DNA from: Haemonchus contortus
Taxonomy: Eukaryota > Nematoda > Chromadorea > Rhabditida > Trichostrongylidae
NCBI GenBank assembly: GCA_000469685.2
Contig: LS997566.1
Coordinates: 21,647,932-21,711,931 of the forward strand
Direction: 5' to 3'
Length of the DNA stretch: 64,000 nt
Under the pieces are notes generated by a model, which saw nothing but the letters and a program-made list of their open reading frames with translations, was not told the origin of the DNA and made no database searches. This document shows positions 24,701 through 38,008 of the stretch, one piece after another. Within the stretch, counting starts at the first letter, position 1; the number at the start of each line of letters is the position of its first letter. Both the position numbers and the translations under genes were made by a program.

Positions 24701-26916
24701 GGCTTTCCAGTGTTCCCGATCAATGGAAGATATGACGCTTTCTTTGAAAATCAAGGGGCAGTTACGCACTTGTATGGCTAAAACGGAACTGTCCTGTGTC
24801 CACAATGTTTAATTTGAAATCCAACAAGAAAAAGTCACAGAAAAAGCTCAGAGTTTTTCACCATAAGGGCGCCCATCCGTGTAAGATGGAACTTGAAGTT
24901 CATCCTGGAACAGTTTTTTATGACTGCATCTTAGCAAACCATCCCTATTACTCCAGTATTTTATGAATAATTTTGTTGAACAAAATAAGTTCACCTCTAT
25001 GTGAAAAGAATAATAAAGACGCCTTCAGGGCCGTTCAAATCCTTAGAATTGAAAGATCATGTGGTTTATCAAAACATGCACGTTACTGTGGAAACATCGT
25101 AGTACAAACCCCACAGGAATCATTAGGGTGGTATGGAAAAATAAATTCAACTGAAAAAACAAGGATGAAAATGATATTCAATAGCTGTAACAGCTGATGC
25201 TTTACGAAGGGTCCGAACTGGCATAACAACCATGTTCTCAAACCAACCAAAAAATTTAAAATACGTGAAAGTGAGTCCTGCACTTTTCTAGATTTAGCGA
25301 TCAGAAATGCTGTTCATTCACGACGCCTTTCACTGCAAGCATTGTTTCGCTAGTTTCGCTAGATTGACATCTCTTTGAAAGCGCAGTTCATGCTAAGATT
25401 TTGAGATCTCCGATTAGGGCGAATCTCTAACCTCCATGTATGCCACGTGGGTCGCTGTCAGGTCGAGAAATGGCCTAGATAGAGCGCAATGAGGGCTGAA
25501 AAACAGGCTTCGCATACGTCCGCACTCAAAGATGGACTGTTTCAAAGGGGCTTGTAGAGAGTAGAGGTTGCAGAAGCTGTACCATTCACAATAGAGCACA
25601 TATGTTGGATATCTAAACATGATATTGTCCCAGTCCTCTAAGTCAATGACATTTGATACTACATGGGCTTGTCAGTGTTGTCAGGGTAAGAAGAAATTTC
25701 AAAAGAAATAGAAAATAGCCAAACACTGACATGTGGCGGCGATGAAAGGGAATCTTTGGCACTTTCCGCCTACTGTAACTAGCCCTTTACGCAATTGCAC
25801 ACGACTGAAATCTCGTCCATTAGCTACTTTCGCACAATTTCCGTTATGGTAATCTCCTATAAACTTTTTTTAGTACTTTCCAAACGCCCTACAGTTCGAG
25901 AATTTCATGAACTTGCTTCATCGATACGCTATTCTGCGCCAATATTTCCTCTTCAAAACTTGAAAAAGTGGACCTTAAAATCAGTGAACTGTGCTTATAA
26001 CAGCAAAACACTCTACCTTAGTTTGGGAGTGTTTTTCCTGAGCAGTGAATCGCCTATCGCGTCTTTGAGTAAACACATAGCAACTTTTGGCAATAATTCG
26101 AACGTGGGTCATACGCTGTGATCAATAGATCATCATTCAGAACCACGCTGGGGATACTGCTTCGAAAAGGTAACAAAAGAGACGCAATTGAGGGGCCACA
26201 AGTAAAATGAGCACTTCAAGTTTGCCTCGGTTGAATAAGAAGTTCCCTTGAAGCGATTAATATGTAGAGAATGTCACCCAACTGTTCTCGTACAGAAAAA
26301 GGACAAGTCTGATGTGACTGATGAATAGTGTTTTGCAGCTGGATTGGTTGAGTACGAGGTTCCCCGAATTCGTGTTCCGTCCACTCAACAATGTTTTCCG
26401 GAAGGATGCGTTCAGGTGGGTCATCAAAGCGTTTCCCCTCATGCTTTCTTTTAGAGGATGAAGGATAAAGTCTCTTTCAATCCCGTCTGAGGGATGCCAA
26501 AGTGCGGAATTTCCGGTTGGTCTAGATCCGGTGTTCGGACACGGGGATGCTCTCACAACAGAAACTAAATTTCCCACCGTAACCTTGAAGGAGAATACTC
26601 TTCCTATGCCTAAAATGGCTTTGATGTGGCTCCTTTATTTTTCTGAAGAGTGCGACTCTGACTACAACTCCTGTCCAACATCTGAAAATGCGTTGGATCT
26701 AACACAACACTTTTATCCGAAAATCTGAAATTCGATTGCGCTGTATTGACTTGATTCTTGCTCGGGTTACCTAAACTCTCACGAATCCCCCGAGAAAATT
26801 TGACAGCTATGTTACGTGAGCCAGATTATTCGAGCCACGCAGAGTCGCTACGCATCCACCTGGGCGTCCACAGCGACATCCTACAAGGCCTAACGTCGTG
26901 TTATGTATTCCGTTAG
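21800..26916. other. No confident gene; presumed 5' region of the BPI-like gene
   Basis: The signal-peptide exon of the gene starting at 26917 should lie here, but I could not identify it. A frame at 26611 (MPKMALMWLLYF) is weakly signal-like. A minus-strand frame at 25414-25620 shares a CEW-containing segment and the nucleotides CCATTCACAAT with 5.1 kb, which suggests a dispersed repeat. No other domain was recognised. Confidence 0.4.
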
Positions 26917-29900
26917 GGAGAGGGGAATTGAGTTTTCTGCCATCGCCCTTCTCCAGGCCATAATGGTAAGATCCACAAAAAACATACTCATTTACAGTTT
27001 ACAGATCCACTCGCTGCAAGTGACCGGGTTTCGTCAGCCGTCTTTGGTTTCATTCGGACCTTATCCGCCCAATCAATTCATCATTCGAATCACAGACTTC
27101 GATTTCTTGTAAGCGTTTCATTATTATAACATAACTTTCACCATTAATGCTGAATTCATCTAAAAATCACGACATTTTTGCCGTTTTAAACTCACATAAG
27201 AAAAGCTCGAACTTACTTGTAACCATGGTTAGGACCGGTAGGTAATTTATTATGGTAAGCAAAGTTTATAGCAAGCACTTAAAAAGAAATGGTAAGAATC
27301 GATTTCCTCATCGGAAAAAACGTGTCCTGCTGGTTGCTTCCTCCTTCTGCTTACTTGCGGTAGAGCCGTGTTCGTGAATGGATGGATCATAGGGCTCCAT
27401 TTGCAGCTCTCGTTAATGCGCGCAATTACTGTTGAAATAATCCTCAACTTTAACCGTAACTTATTGACCATACTAATACAACTTTGCACGAGGCTAACAC
27501 ACCTTAATGACCCTCGTGTCGGCGATACCAGCTCCGGAGCCTGGAAAAGTGGAATCGAATTTATGAAGTTACCTGGTCAAGCATCTCAACACCCTCCAGG
27601 GCCTTCAAAATCAACTCAAACGTCACATGACTCTAGGCAAATAAAGAAAGCCGTACCTAAGTGATAGACAAAATCGGTTCTAGTGGATGACGTTGAAAGC
27701 GACTGCCTCGAGTTTGAGGGTGAAGGACTCGGTTAGCCTTATCAAATGGTTACCATTTTACTGGGAGCAGCCAGCTGTAAGCAGTGGCACGCATTTGAAG
27801 TGCTCAATCAGATATCTCTTCGATGCGGATTTTGTCGTCATAACCTCGCCCAACCCTAGTTTTCCTGCTTCTTTGAAGCCCTATATTTCTCTGAATTCAC
27901 CGATTTTCGCATTTTCTTCGCCACTAATATGTACTACCACTTCCACTGTCCTTTTAAATTTATACGTCGAAGGTATCATGAACTGCGCTTTCAGAACATT
28001 GATAGACGACGTCAAGTGTGCTTCGGTAGTTTCTACGTTACCAGAGCATTCATAACTGTGGTTATTTTTTCATCAAATCTTGTATCATCTGTAAAGGCAT
28101 CACATCCCTATAAAATTGTATTAGGCTTATTTACGCGTATAAATATTGAAGTGAACTATCTAGAGGTTTTCCCTAAGAGGAGCATTTCTCAGAACCCGTA
28201 GGGGTGCTTAAATGTCTAGGGAACCTTGAATTGTAGATCTGAAAAAAGTTCAAATTGTGCTTTCCCCTTCAACAGCAAATCACTTCTTCAATATTTGTGA
28301 ATGACTTTAACCGTTCGCCAAGAAGCATGTTTCCAAATGAATCATTTCAAGTATCGCTGGTCAACTTGGAGGAACGATTTCGATCATTATCCAGCTGCCA
28401 GTGGTGGGTAGAGTACAAGTTACAGGTGAGTTTATGATTTTCGCCTCGACACCGCTGAAGAGGGTCGGATTAGACCCTCCTCCCTATGTGTGCATTTGAG
28501 ATAGCGTTATTTATAGGAGTGGGCATATCGGTAGCAGCTCTCTTCGATATCCAAAAATCCGTGAACGACGAGCCGTACCTACGCATGACAGCATGCCAAA
28601 TTGACGGCGGCAGAGTGCAGACGAGAGTGGCAGATGTGGGATTGCTCACTGACACTATAAATGGCAAATATCAAGCAAGTTTTTTAGAGTTCTTGACGAT
28701 CAAGGCTTCTCTTGTGGTCTTTCAGATTTTCCTGATAGAACCGATTGTTGAGTCACGAGCTTTGCTTCCAAAAGCTCAGTTTTCGAGTTTTGAAAGCAAA
28801 GCCTACACCATTTTTATCCTAGAAAGAGCCATCAAGTAGCTTGATTGAGATATCTGCACCACAAGGTCGACCAGAATTGTAAAAATTTTTCTTGCTTATA
28901 GGAAGCTATGTCAGCGTCCTCCAAGGCTCAAATCGAAGAGTCTATATGCGAGAACGTCTACCGCCTCACTCAGCAGCATTTCTCCAGCCATCTTGCCAAG
29001 TTACCCACCCACGTTTCTGCCTCTTCGCTCTTCAAAACTTTCCTGAACGTGAGCTTTTTGACTTCCGTCTATCCTTTACCGTTGTATAGATTAATATTAA
29101 GGGAGGCTCAGAGTAACGACCAAGTGATTATCTTGGGACTTGCTAGGAGACAAGTAACACGAATACCATATATTAGTTTATATGCTTATGTTCAAAGGGA
29201 CAGTTCAGTAATTTTTGGGTGTCCGATCTCGACGGATGATGAAGGTGATCGTGCAAAAAAAAGCGGGAAAAGCGCGAGAATCGGCGTATTCAAAGAAAAA
29301 ACGAAGATTCAAAAACTAGTGGAACCGAGGGTTGGATGAGTTCCAGGCAGAAAAAGTGGCGTGAAGGGTGGGATCGGGCAAATGCTCTCTGCAATGGTGC
29401 AATTGCATACAACTAGTTATGTTGCCTCTGAAGAACAGAATTTCATCTTCTTCTATTATTCTGCTGCATTTGGATATTCTTGTCCAGCTAAGCACGCAGA
29501 AAACCTGAAGAATGACCGCAGCAGCAAAAAGAACAACAAAGAATAACAGAATCGGAGTAAAACATCCCCTCACCACTCGGCCAACAGCTGATCTCGTATG
29601 CTGAACGATTGGGTCATGGTGCGAATATTGCAACCTGTATCGCCTCTACAACGCTCAGACAAACATCGGTCGATGGGCGTGGCATCCGACTGATCTGGTA
29701 ACGGGGCTCCTACTAAGCTCAATCTCTTGAGTTTTTGGGCGACCCAACACGCCCTTTGTGTTACCCATGGAGGTCAGTGGGTAGTTTTATAGGAGAAATC
29801 TTAGGAACTATTTTTATCGTGAACTGTGTCTTTGAAAGAGAGTGAATAGTGATCTTACATCTGTACTACGATTTTCAGTGATCAATCTCCCGCTGTAAAA

Positions 29901-32900
29901 TTACCGTACTTTTTTTCAGGAGGAGCAACCATACCTTTTAAGGGGTGGCTTAGATGTGATGAGTGTCTGCATCATGAAAAACAGATTTATGAGAAGGAAC
30001 AATCCCAATTCAGCAGCACAAGCTGATCATGACAGCTCCATGATCCAGAATCAAATAAGCGCCTTATCCGCATTTAAGAATCAGGCTCCCATCAGACTGA
30101 CACAATAAGTAGATGGGTTAATGCCGACTTCGATCACACCTTCCTTCATGCGCGCTAGACGAAAAATCAATCTTTTTTTCCGCTCGGCCAGTGAATATTC
30201 CGGCTCTTCACGCTTTCAATATGGGGACGGTCAATCACCTAGATTTTTTCTGGCACTGTAACAGGACGTCGTAGGTGCCAGTTCTTGCAAGCGCTTGTTT
30301 TTATTGCACTTGTGCGGGTGGCATTTTTTGTACCCGAACTCCCACGCTTGCTGTCACGCTTCAGGGTGAATGCCGAAACGAGTTCACGGCAGTTGCCCTA
30401 ATGTGACACTTGAAATCTTAATTTCACCCTTACACTGCACGACTTGACACGGAGAGGATGACGAGCGCGACACCATTTGGGTACAGCATCACCCCAATAA
30501 TTCTGCCCAAGGAGTTGACCGCTTTGCCTGCATTTTAGTCCTTTTATTTATCTATTCATTTATTTGGAGTTCGCGCGAATACAAACACAACAAGTTCCGT
30601 AGAACAACATGACATGCGACATAACTGAGAATGAAAAAGTACAAATAATTGTGAACGCAATAAAATTGTAAGATAAAATTGCTACTTTTTCTTTATTCAG
30701 TGACAATTATAAACTCATCAAAGGAAAAGCGTAGGCGATTTCCTTCACAATGTCTAAAATTCATTTCAAGGTAGATATGGAGGAATGGGCAAAGGGAATT
30801 TATCCTAGCAGTTGGGCAAGTTACTCATAAAGGTCGCAGCCTAAGTCTCTGATAGGATTGCAAAAAAACGAGTGTAGTGCAGTAGGAACAAATTCGTCGC
30901 GTCGTGGCGAGAGAGACGCCGCGCGCGAGGGGATGTACCAGAATGCGGTAGCAAGTGAGAAATTCAGGAACAAAAGATCTAACAGTAGTATCATGCATAA
31001 TTAATAATCGCATAGCGATTGAGCTGTATGAAAAACGCTAGAATTGTTATAACGAGGCATATGGTCCGCGGCAGCCGCGTGCGGCGGATCGATTGAACAG
31101 ACCGTTCCTAGTGCTCGTCTCCTCTCAAAAACTCACAGGGTGTGCCCACGAAAGATAACAATGGGCGAGTGATGGCGTTGTGGACAGTACCCTCCAATTC
31201 AGATCGTAAGATTTCTAGCTTTGAAGCGAGACTCTGAAACCTTAAATAAGGTCCGGTGTAAACAAAGGAGCTGTTCCTCGTCGTGAACTCAGCATCATGA
31301 ATCAGATAATTGAGGAAACATTTCCTAGCAGTCGTGGCTTAATGAACTAATCTGAATATAATGAATAAGAAAACGTCTGACTGGAAGTAATCAAGAATAT
31401 TTCAGGTCGGAGGTAATGCTAGGAGTCCCGTCCGAGGTATGGTGCATTCTTGCTTTTGTTTAACTACTTTCTGCCTTTGTGCTTCTTTTCTGTTGGCAAT
31501 AAGTATTTGTTGTTCTTTATCTATCGTTTCATCCTTGTTCTTCAGGCCCTAATCTGCAGCGACGGACTTTCAAGCGAACGAAGCGCGCGTCTGAGGACTA
31601 TTATGATGATATTGAAAGTACTGACAAAAAGTCTTCGGCCGTACCAGCGCGCTCATCCACCAGCACTCAGACGAAGAGTGAGTTTGAAATTGAGAAATGG
31701 ACTCATCGCACGAGTGGTTCAAAGCAATTGTGTAACATTACCTTCACTGCTCACTTCTAGAATGCGCTAGTAGTTTCACATCTGTAGCGCCATTGATTTT
31801 GAATATCAACAGCGCCATATCCGGTCGGCTACATCGCTCTACCAGCTCCATTTACACAGCTTAAGACGGCGTTTGTGGCAGCGTACCCCTATGGACAGCT
31901 CCATAACCTGATCTGAAATTTTGTCAAGCTGAAAAGGTCCTAACCAAAACATAGTATAGGATTGTGCAGAATTTAAGAGCAGATTCCTTGAATTAGTACT
32001 CATGCGCACAGAAATCGCTTGCTTTGAAAAGTGTCCGTAACGTGGCAGAAGCTGAGGTCTCCGCATTTCAACCATAAAGGAGATTAGTGCGTCTGTGAAC
32101 AGACGTTCGACATGTAGCATTTCCCCAGATTGAGAGACAGTATCTCGCAGTTTAGGCGCTGAGAGCATACGTAGCATCCTGCTTTCTCAAAGAAGATGGC
32201 CACTTCCTCCAAGAACTTTTTCCCTCTTTCTTCCTTGTTCTTTTCCTAAGCCCAGTCTGGTTCAAAGAGAGACCTGGGCCTACTTAAACCGGTACGTATC
32301 TCGCCAACGTTTCATTCCATTCTCTGCTTTGAAATATCTCCCTTTCCCTGCCTTTATCTGAGGGATCCAATTCGGGTTTCATTTTGGTTCTCCTTTGCAG
32401 GATAGTATCAGCCGCACTACTCAAACACTTATTAAACAGATTCGTGGGAATCTGAGAGTTAGCTTTCAGTAACCTTTTTTGAATCCCTAGTAAGTTGAGT
32501 TATTTCCGGACTAGTTTCCTGGAATAATCTCCTGTCAGCCCTGAGAGCATTTCCTTACAGAGCTCAGTGAGCTGGTTTGTGCACATTTATGGAAAATTTG
32601 AGCCTGGTCGAGCTGTAACAGAAAAGAAGCGAAATGAGCATCTGCTTTTTTTCGAGCAGTCAGGGCAATAGACAATAATGAGAAGCAGAGAACTAGATCG
32701 AGATCCGAATGAAGTTACACAGGTGTAGGAAGAAGTAGCTCGATGAGCTGAGCTTGCAACAATTTCACCGACCTTACAAGGCTTTCACTGACTTCATTTT
32801 TTCTCGAGTGAACAACACGTAACATAACAAAATTCAGATATTCCAAGGATCTCCATCACTCCACAAGATATCAGTCGCTCCTTCAATGTGGTATGTCCTG

Positions 32901-35646
32901 TTATCTGTAATCCTCCTGCTTTATCTATTCGTTTGCCTATCTCCTAACGTATTTCTCTTTAGGACCGTCTGCGACACATAATGATTGATCTAACCTTACT
33001 GGATGCTAGCGCCACGCGTGGTGACTTCAGCGTTGGAATGTCTGGGATTGTTACAAGCACCAAGTCAAGTAAGCTTTATTTGCCACAAGTAATAAACTCA
33101 CCGTAGAAAATGGAGAGGCCAGGTTGATCCCATATCTGCTCAAGGGCTGCACAACTGAGCGTTGCCTAGTTGTCATCGTCTAATGTCGCCCCAACGCGGC
33201 GTTCGTACTCCTCATTGCCCTATGGGCAACAGGAGAAGTCGACCGTAACCATTTGTCGGCGTGATCGACATAACGCTTGAGCGGTAACCGATGCTAAAAT
33301 GTCACACCTTTAAGGCGCTCGAATAAGCCTCTACCATAACGCTACAAAACGCAAACTATTGAACAATCAATGAGGAATACTGTAATTTGTGAAAGAAAAA
33401 AGATTAGATATGTTCGAACGCCTTTAAAACAGGAAATGCTGGCACGAGCCTATAGCCTACCACGAGCCCCGAGGTCATTAATCACATTATATGACGAACG
33501 ATCCCGAACCCGTCGCCCATCTGCTGACGCGGAGTATGAATGTAATCGACCAACCGCAGAGTGGGTCTTCGTCAGCAAAATGCCTATCCACTCTGCACGC
33601 TGACCTAATATTGTCTAAATTTGTGCAGTGATGAATGGTCCATAAGGTGTGTCGTATTGGTAATGTTCAGTCAAGCTGAACAAATTCATAGGAGGTCAAC
33701 ATTGCCGTGGAAAATAAGAGCTTGAGGATTTATCATAAGTATGAACTGATTCAGATGAAGTGTCGCCCTACCACCCGCCGTTTCCCTTCCGACTACCTCA
33801 AAATACGCAGCGTCGCATGGCCGAAATAGCCATATCTGAATACACAGCCAACAGCCTGCTCTACCACGCACACAGGTATTTTTGCTTTTTTCAATGGAAC
33901 ATTTTCTTGAAGTTGCTTGATTACTGTTAAGAGCGGTGGATCCGTTCCTATGAGACAGCATCTTTAAGTAGCATGCGTTCTCATTTTCAAAATACCCGAG
34001 TTTTACTCATTGTTTTTATCGGAAAGAGGTCAGTGTACTTGAGTCAGTGTACTTGTCCAATGTTATGGGCGTTGGGATCGCCTCGCCGAATCCACGCCGC
34101 TAATGACAACAGCTTCGGATAGCTCTGACACCTCCTTCAAAAGCTTCGTGGAACCTGACTAACGTGGAGCCCAGCGCAATGATAGCCATTGTGACCCTAA
34201 AATCGGGGATACGGTCTTCTTGTGGCCCCCTTGGCGCATGCTCTCGAATTAATCTAGAAGGCTCTTGGATTATATCACTTAGAGAACGACGAACTTCTCG
34301 TAAGGGTAAGACAGAAAGTATAGCAGGGAACAGGGTTGAGGCTTCTTTCATAACCCTTTATGCAGGAATAATTTATATCATATTTTCATATTTTTGAGAA
34401 TGCTATCTCTCTCTCCTTCATCACTTCCTTTTTGGATGCTCAATTTCTTCAAAGAATCTATTAAGTTTTTGGTCCTGAGACTCGATTCACACATTTTTTG
34501 GGTAGTTTTAATATACACATGCTTTTGACATAACCTTTCCTACCTAGGACAAACTCGCTTTTATTTCACGCCGACTCTCACTCTCCTGGTCTCGGAAATA
34601 TACTCAAGACAACTTGCACCGTTGATGAAGTGTGTCTTTCTGACCAAGTGGAAGAGGTAAGTGGACAGTCAATGGTTCATTTTCAGTACGATGGATGAAT
34701 GAAAAGCAGAACCTTACTGTTACAGATAGGTAAGGCCTACCCAGGGCAGAGACTGGAGATCATAATAAGAACCACACAACCTCCCACGGTTCGCTTCTAT
34801 CAAGGTATGAAAGAAATTAGCAACAAGTCCTATTAATCCAACAGCGATTTCGAGCATGTTCAATGGTTTGTTAAACGTCGACTTTTCAGATGAAGCAAGA
34901 CTAAGCCTGGATGGACGATGTCTGTTCTTCCTAGAGGGTACTCGACGGAAAATTGGTGTGATCCCCTTTTCAATAGAAGCACTAATTCGACTACAAACTG
35001 TTGGATCAGTACTGAAAGGTAGTACTTTGGAGCACTTATGATCGTTCATCCATAGTCTTAAAAATTTGACTATAAGTGTTGAATAAGCAGCTTCTACCAG
35101 TGATTCTTTGGGCCTTTTACTTAACTTTCACTTAATCTTTCGGAACGAATAATTGAGGTTAACACACTTGCGATTTCCAATTAATAATATTACGTTCTTG
35201 AATAATTTCAGGGAGAATCACGATAACAAAGTTCTCTTTCAACAGAGGCGCTGATTTCTTTGGTTTGTCTGTCGAAGACTTAGACGGATTGCGGAAGACA
35301 ACGAAAACGGCTATTGAGAACATGACAAATGGCATCCTAGGCAATGGAATCCCCCTGTCAGCTTCAAATATAGTGTGAGTTGTTTTAGTACACTTCTGAA
35401 ATTTCATTATGAGGTAGGTTCTCACCAGAAGAAGGGGTCATATAAAGCAATTGCGACTGAAGTCAGCAGGAAAACCAGATTTGAATTCACATTGCTAAAC
35501 GGATACTTTCAAAAGTATATGCACTAATGGTAGTTTTTCTCAGCTCTTCTCTTCGACTTTCCGCCATTCACGTCTCTGTTGCCCCTGGAGCTGCACTTCT
35601 GCAAGCCAATGTTGACCTCTACAGCTCATTCTACAACCACAGCTAA
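26917..35646 (+). CDS. LBP/BPI/CETP-family lipid-binding protein (5' end missing)
   Basis: Phase-consistent exons: 26917-26965, 27005-27108, 27995-28025 (tentative, 31 nt), 28276-28425, 28474-28674, 28902-29048, 31406-31436, 31546-31677, 32838-32890, 32963-33068, 33755-33875, 34548-34656, 34726-34804, 34845-35018, 35212-35374 and 35544-35646 (TAA). About 584 residues result, plus an unseen signal exon. In order I see ERGIEFSAIALLQ (barrel start), a tryptophan segment CQWWVEYKLQ, MTACQIDGG and ESICENV (the two cysteines of the family disulfide), LAKLPTHV, a charged insert (KRASEDYYDDIESTDKK), DFSVGMSGIV, the second-domain opening ISEYTANSLLYHAH, LLKTTC...EVCLSD and IIIRTTQPPTVRF, and the C-terminal GNGIPLSASNIV...ANVDLY. 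Family members bind lipids such as LPS or phospholipids in animals. The ligand here is unknown. The 28675 intron begins GC instead of GT. Confidence 0.88.
30541..30575 (-). repeat. TTTA-rich tract, possible LINE 3' tail
   Basis: TTTATTTATCTATTCATTTA lies inside the long intron between exons at 29048 and 31406. It resembles the (TAAA)n tail of the non-LTR element at 55.35 kb read from the other strand. No retrotransposon body was recognised beside it. Confidence 0.3.
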
Positions 35647-36338
35647 CTGATTACTCAGCGGCTGGTTATGGAAGTTTTGAGACCGAAGATTGTGGATACC
35701 TGGATTTCAACTCTTATTCTTTATTCGCTCTATGCTTACTTGTTCTCAAATACGTTTGACAACAGCACTGACAGCACAAACGGCAAGACGGGCGATTGAG
35801 CATGTTACAGCTCAGTATCTAAATGGTGTCCATCGGGTTCTTACTTTTGTTTAAATGAAATGATACGACCATTTGTAATGGCGTTTAAAGATTCTCAGGT
35901 TCATTGTTTGTCACTTCCTTCTATATTATAAATGTGCAAACCAGTTTCCTAGCATTTTGTTGTGCACAATAAGCCTCGAGTAACTATGCTTCTAGTGACG
36001 TACATCGGGTTGTTTATTACTAATCTCCTCCTTTTGAAAGTTGCTAGTGATCAGGGCAATTTGTGACAAAACAATGTTGTGCTTCGCAAAATATAATTAT
36101 TTTTAGGGCATTTAAAGATATTTTGGTAGCTTAGAATATATAAAACTTTGTTCTCTAATGTATTTTTGTATTCTTCAAACTACAGAGTTCACAATCATGT
36201 ATCACATAGAATGCGATTTCAGTGAAATTTTTACAGCGAAAAGGAAATGTTTAGATATCGAATTTCCCGAAATTGTTAGGAAAACCATTGCTTTCACAAA
36301 AATAACGAAAATCGTCGATTCTAGCTGAGCGCACAATT
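35647..36338. other. 3' flank of the BPI-like gene
   Basis: AT-rich sequence without a recognisable gene. No canonical AATAAA directly after the stop was found; the poly(A) site is not resolved. Confidence 0.5.
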
Positions 36339-36590
36339 GGGGTAGCTAGTTTTAGACGAATAATGGAAGTCATAGTCCAGAATAGAGCAGAACATGCGGC
36401 GCATTTGGTGAAATACATATAAGTCTTAAAAAGAAGTAAGCCTAAGGATTGGATGAGAATGTGGCGACAGAAGTTGTATGGAAGGGGGTATTTGGACGAG
36501 CTGTGCAAATGTGCGCACCATTGCATACAGATGGCTGTAGAAAGCTGCTTGTGTGAAAGGTTGGGTCCCGGTGCGAAGGGTGACGGAATT
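36339..36590 (+). repeat. Dispersed repeat, copy B
   Basis: Shares its opening GGGGTAGCTAGTTTTAGACG and internal blocks with copy A at 10829. The 154-codon minus-strand frame at 36251-36715 runs through this repeat and has no recognisable domain, so I do not call it a gene. A GC-rich stretch to about 36700 may belong to the same unit. Confidence 0.6.
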
Positions 36591-37440
36591 TCTCCCCGAT
36601 TGCGGCATTCTCCCTTGCGGCATGCGGCAAATGTCACTGCACCTACCGTACTTCCCCCGCCTCCCCGCCATTCTATAGGACGCGAAATTTTTCGTTGATT
36701 GCCTTTCTTTTTCATTAGTTTTGGTGGTTTTTTTTTCTATTTTTTTTTCATTTTTATGTTTATTGGTCTTGATTAATTAGAATGAATCCTCCTATGTAAG
36801 CGACGATCAAGACTGCACTGGAATTGAAGAGAGCGGTCAGCCAATTCAAATAATAAAGGAAACCTTACCTCACAAATTGCGCGCTCCAATCTGCCATCGC
36901 AATCCTGCGATACGCGGCGGGTGCGGCGTGCGCGACGCCGTCACCAGGGAGAAGTTCCCGGCCCCCCGTTGCGAATGGTGCAACCTCTGCAGCTTCGTAA
37001 CACTTGAGAACAGGTCCGCCTTGGGGGTGTACTTCGGTTAGGCTGGTCCTAGGACCGTTATTACGCCCTGTCACCCTGTTGGCCGTTTTCGACCCGACTG
37101 TGTCTTGAAGGCCACATATGGAGTTGCAGGTTCATAAAAGGGAGAAATCTCAGAAACGATTTTCAACGTAAATTGTGCCTGCAAGCAAGCCGAAGTGAGA
37201 GCCTCTTTCGAAGGAGAAATAGCGTTGTCCCACATATCTATCCCTGAATATCTTACCGTTAGATGGGTTCGCCAACAGATAATTCCAGTCTCCGATGCAC
37301 GATACTGCAAGAGTGATGGATTCCTTTTTTTGAATTTATTGTTCTCAATTTTTTTTATTTCCGTTATCCATTTTCGGATCACTGCTCGTTAGTCGTTCAG
37401 GAGTTTTGAAGAACGGGAATGACTAGAAGGAGTTCAAATA
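36591..37440. other. No gene recognised; GC-rich patch
   Basis: 36880-37060 is noticeably GC-rich, with GCGGCGGGTGCGG and CGCGACGCCG. It is flanked by AT-rich DNA. Minus-strand frames here show no domain. Confidence 0.4.
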
Positions 37441-37494
37441 CAATTCGTTAATTTTGCTTCTGCCTCGAGGTTGGTAGGTGGAAATATTTATTCT

Positions 37495-37531
37495 GGCCGA
37501 CGTTCCGACGGACTCATCGTTTTCAGAGGCC
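37495..37531 (-). ncRNA. Hammerhead-like motif, left arm
   Basis: Minus-strand reading: GGCC, TCTGAAAA, a CGA/TCG hairpin, GAAC-GTC, GGCC. The closing stem GGCC/GGCC is kept, but the core has changes (CTGAAAA for CUGANGA, GAAC for GAAA), so it is probably inactive. It is the counterpart of 38336-38372 in the opposite arm. Confidence 0.4.
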
Positions 37532-37639
37532 TGAAAGTGGTTCAAAGGTTGTTTGTTTCAAAGGTTGCCATTCATCCCTGACAAGGTATCTGCTGCAATA
37601 CAACGGTGTATTGTTCGGGCACAATTGAGCGATGAAGTT

Positions 37640-38008
37640 ATTCTGGTTAACATTCCGCCTAATAATATCAAACGCCAGATTGTGCGGAAAAGACTATGAC
37701 ACGCAGTGCTTGACAGAGGGTTGCGTTACATGTCCAAACGGGAAAAATGGAGATTGCGCTTCTGTAGGCGTAATTCATCAGATTCAATGTGAGACATGTT
37801 GTTCAAGCTACATAGGGGAAACTGGAAGAGTTTTATCAGTACGAACCAAGAGCATCTTGCTGGTCAATGGCGCAGTAATGTGTTAACTCCGTTAGGGAAG
37901 CAAGGAGTGGAGCAGCATGGTGGAAATGATTTTAAAATCAAATGTACGATATTGGCTCACGAAACGGAAATATCGTCAAGAAAAGCGTGGAAGCGTTTTG
38001 GATTTTAG
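37640..38008 (+). pseudogene. GIY-YIG endonuclease domain of a Penelope-like element
   Basis: A zinc-binding-like stretch (CLTEGCVTCPNGKNGDC, about 37705-37755) leads into GVIHQIQCETCCSSYIGETG (about 37765-37825), the GIY and YIG motifs. The frame then shifts by one base near 37848 and continues as EHLAGQWRSN and HGGNDFKIKCTILAHETE, then RKAWKRFG, to a stop at about 38008. Order and spacing match the C-terminal endonuclease of Penelope-like elements, which nicks the target DNA for priming. The frameshift and the missing reverse transcriptase make it non-functional. Confidence 0.85.

Noticed and set aside
27687..28055. Plus-strand open frame of 122 codons upstream of a BPI exon
   Set aside because: It has no family similarity and lies in an intron of the phase-consistent model. 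Only a 31-nt piece at 27995-28025 is a tentative exon, in another frame use.
28470..28667. Minus-strand open frame of 66 codons
   Set aside because: It is antisense to the BPI-like exon 28474-28674, whose plus-strand translation aligns with the family and keeps phase.
31839..32177. 112-codon minus-strand frame
   Set aside because: It lies in an intron of the BPI-like gene and has no domain or matching splice partners.
36251..36715. 154-codon minus-strand frame
   Set aside because: It coincides with a dispersed repeat copy and has no domain.
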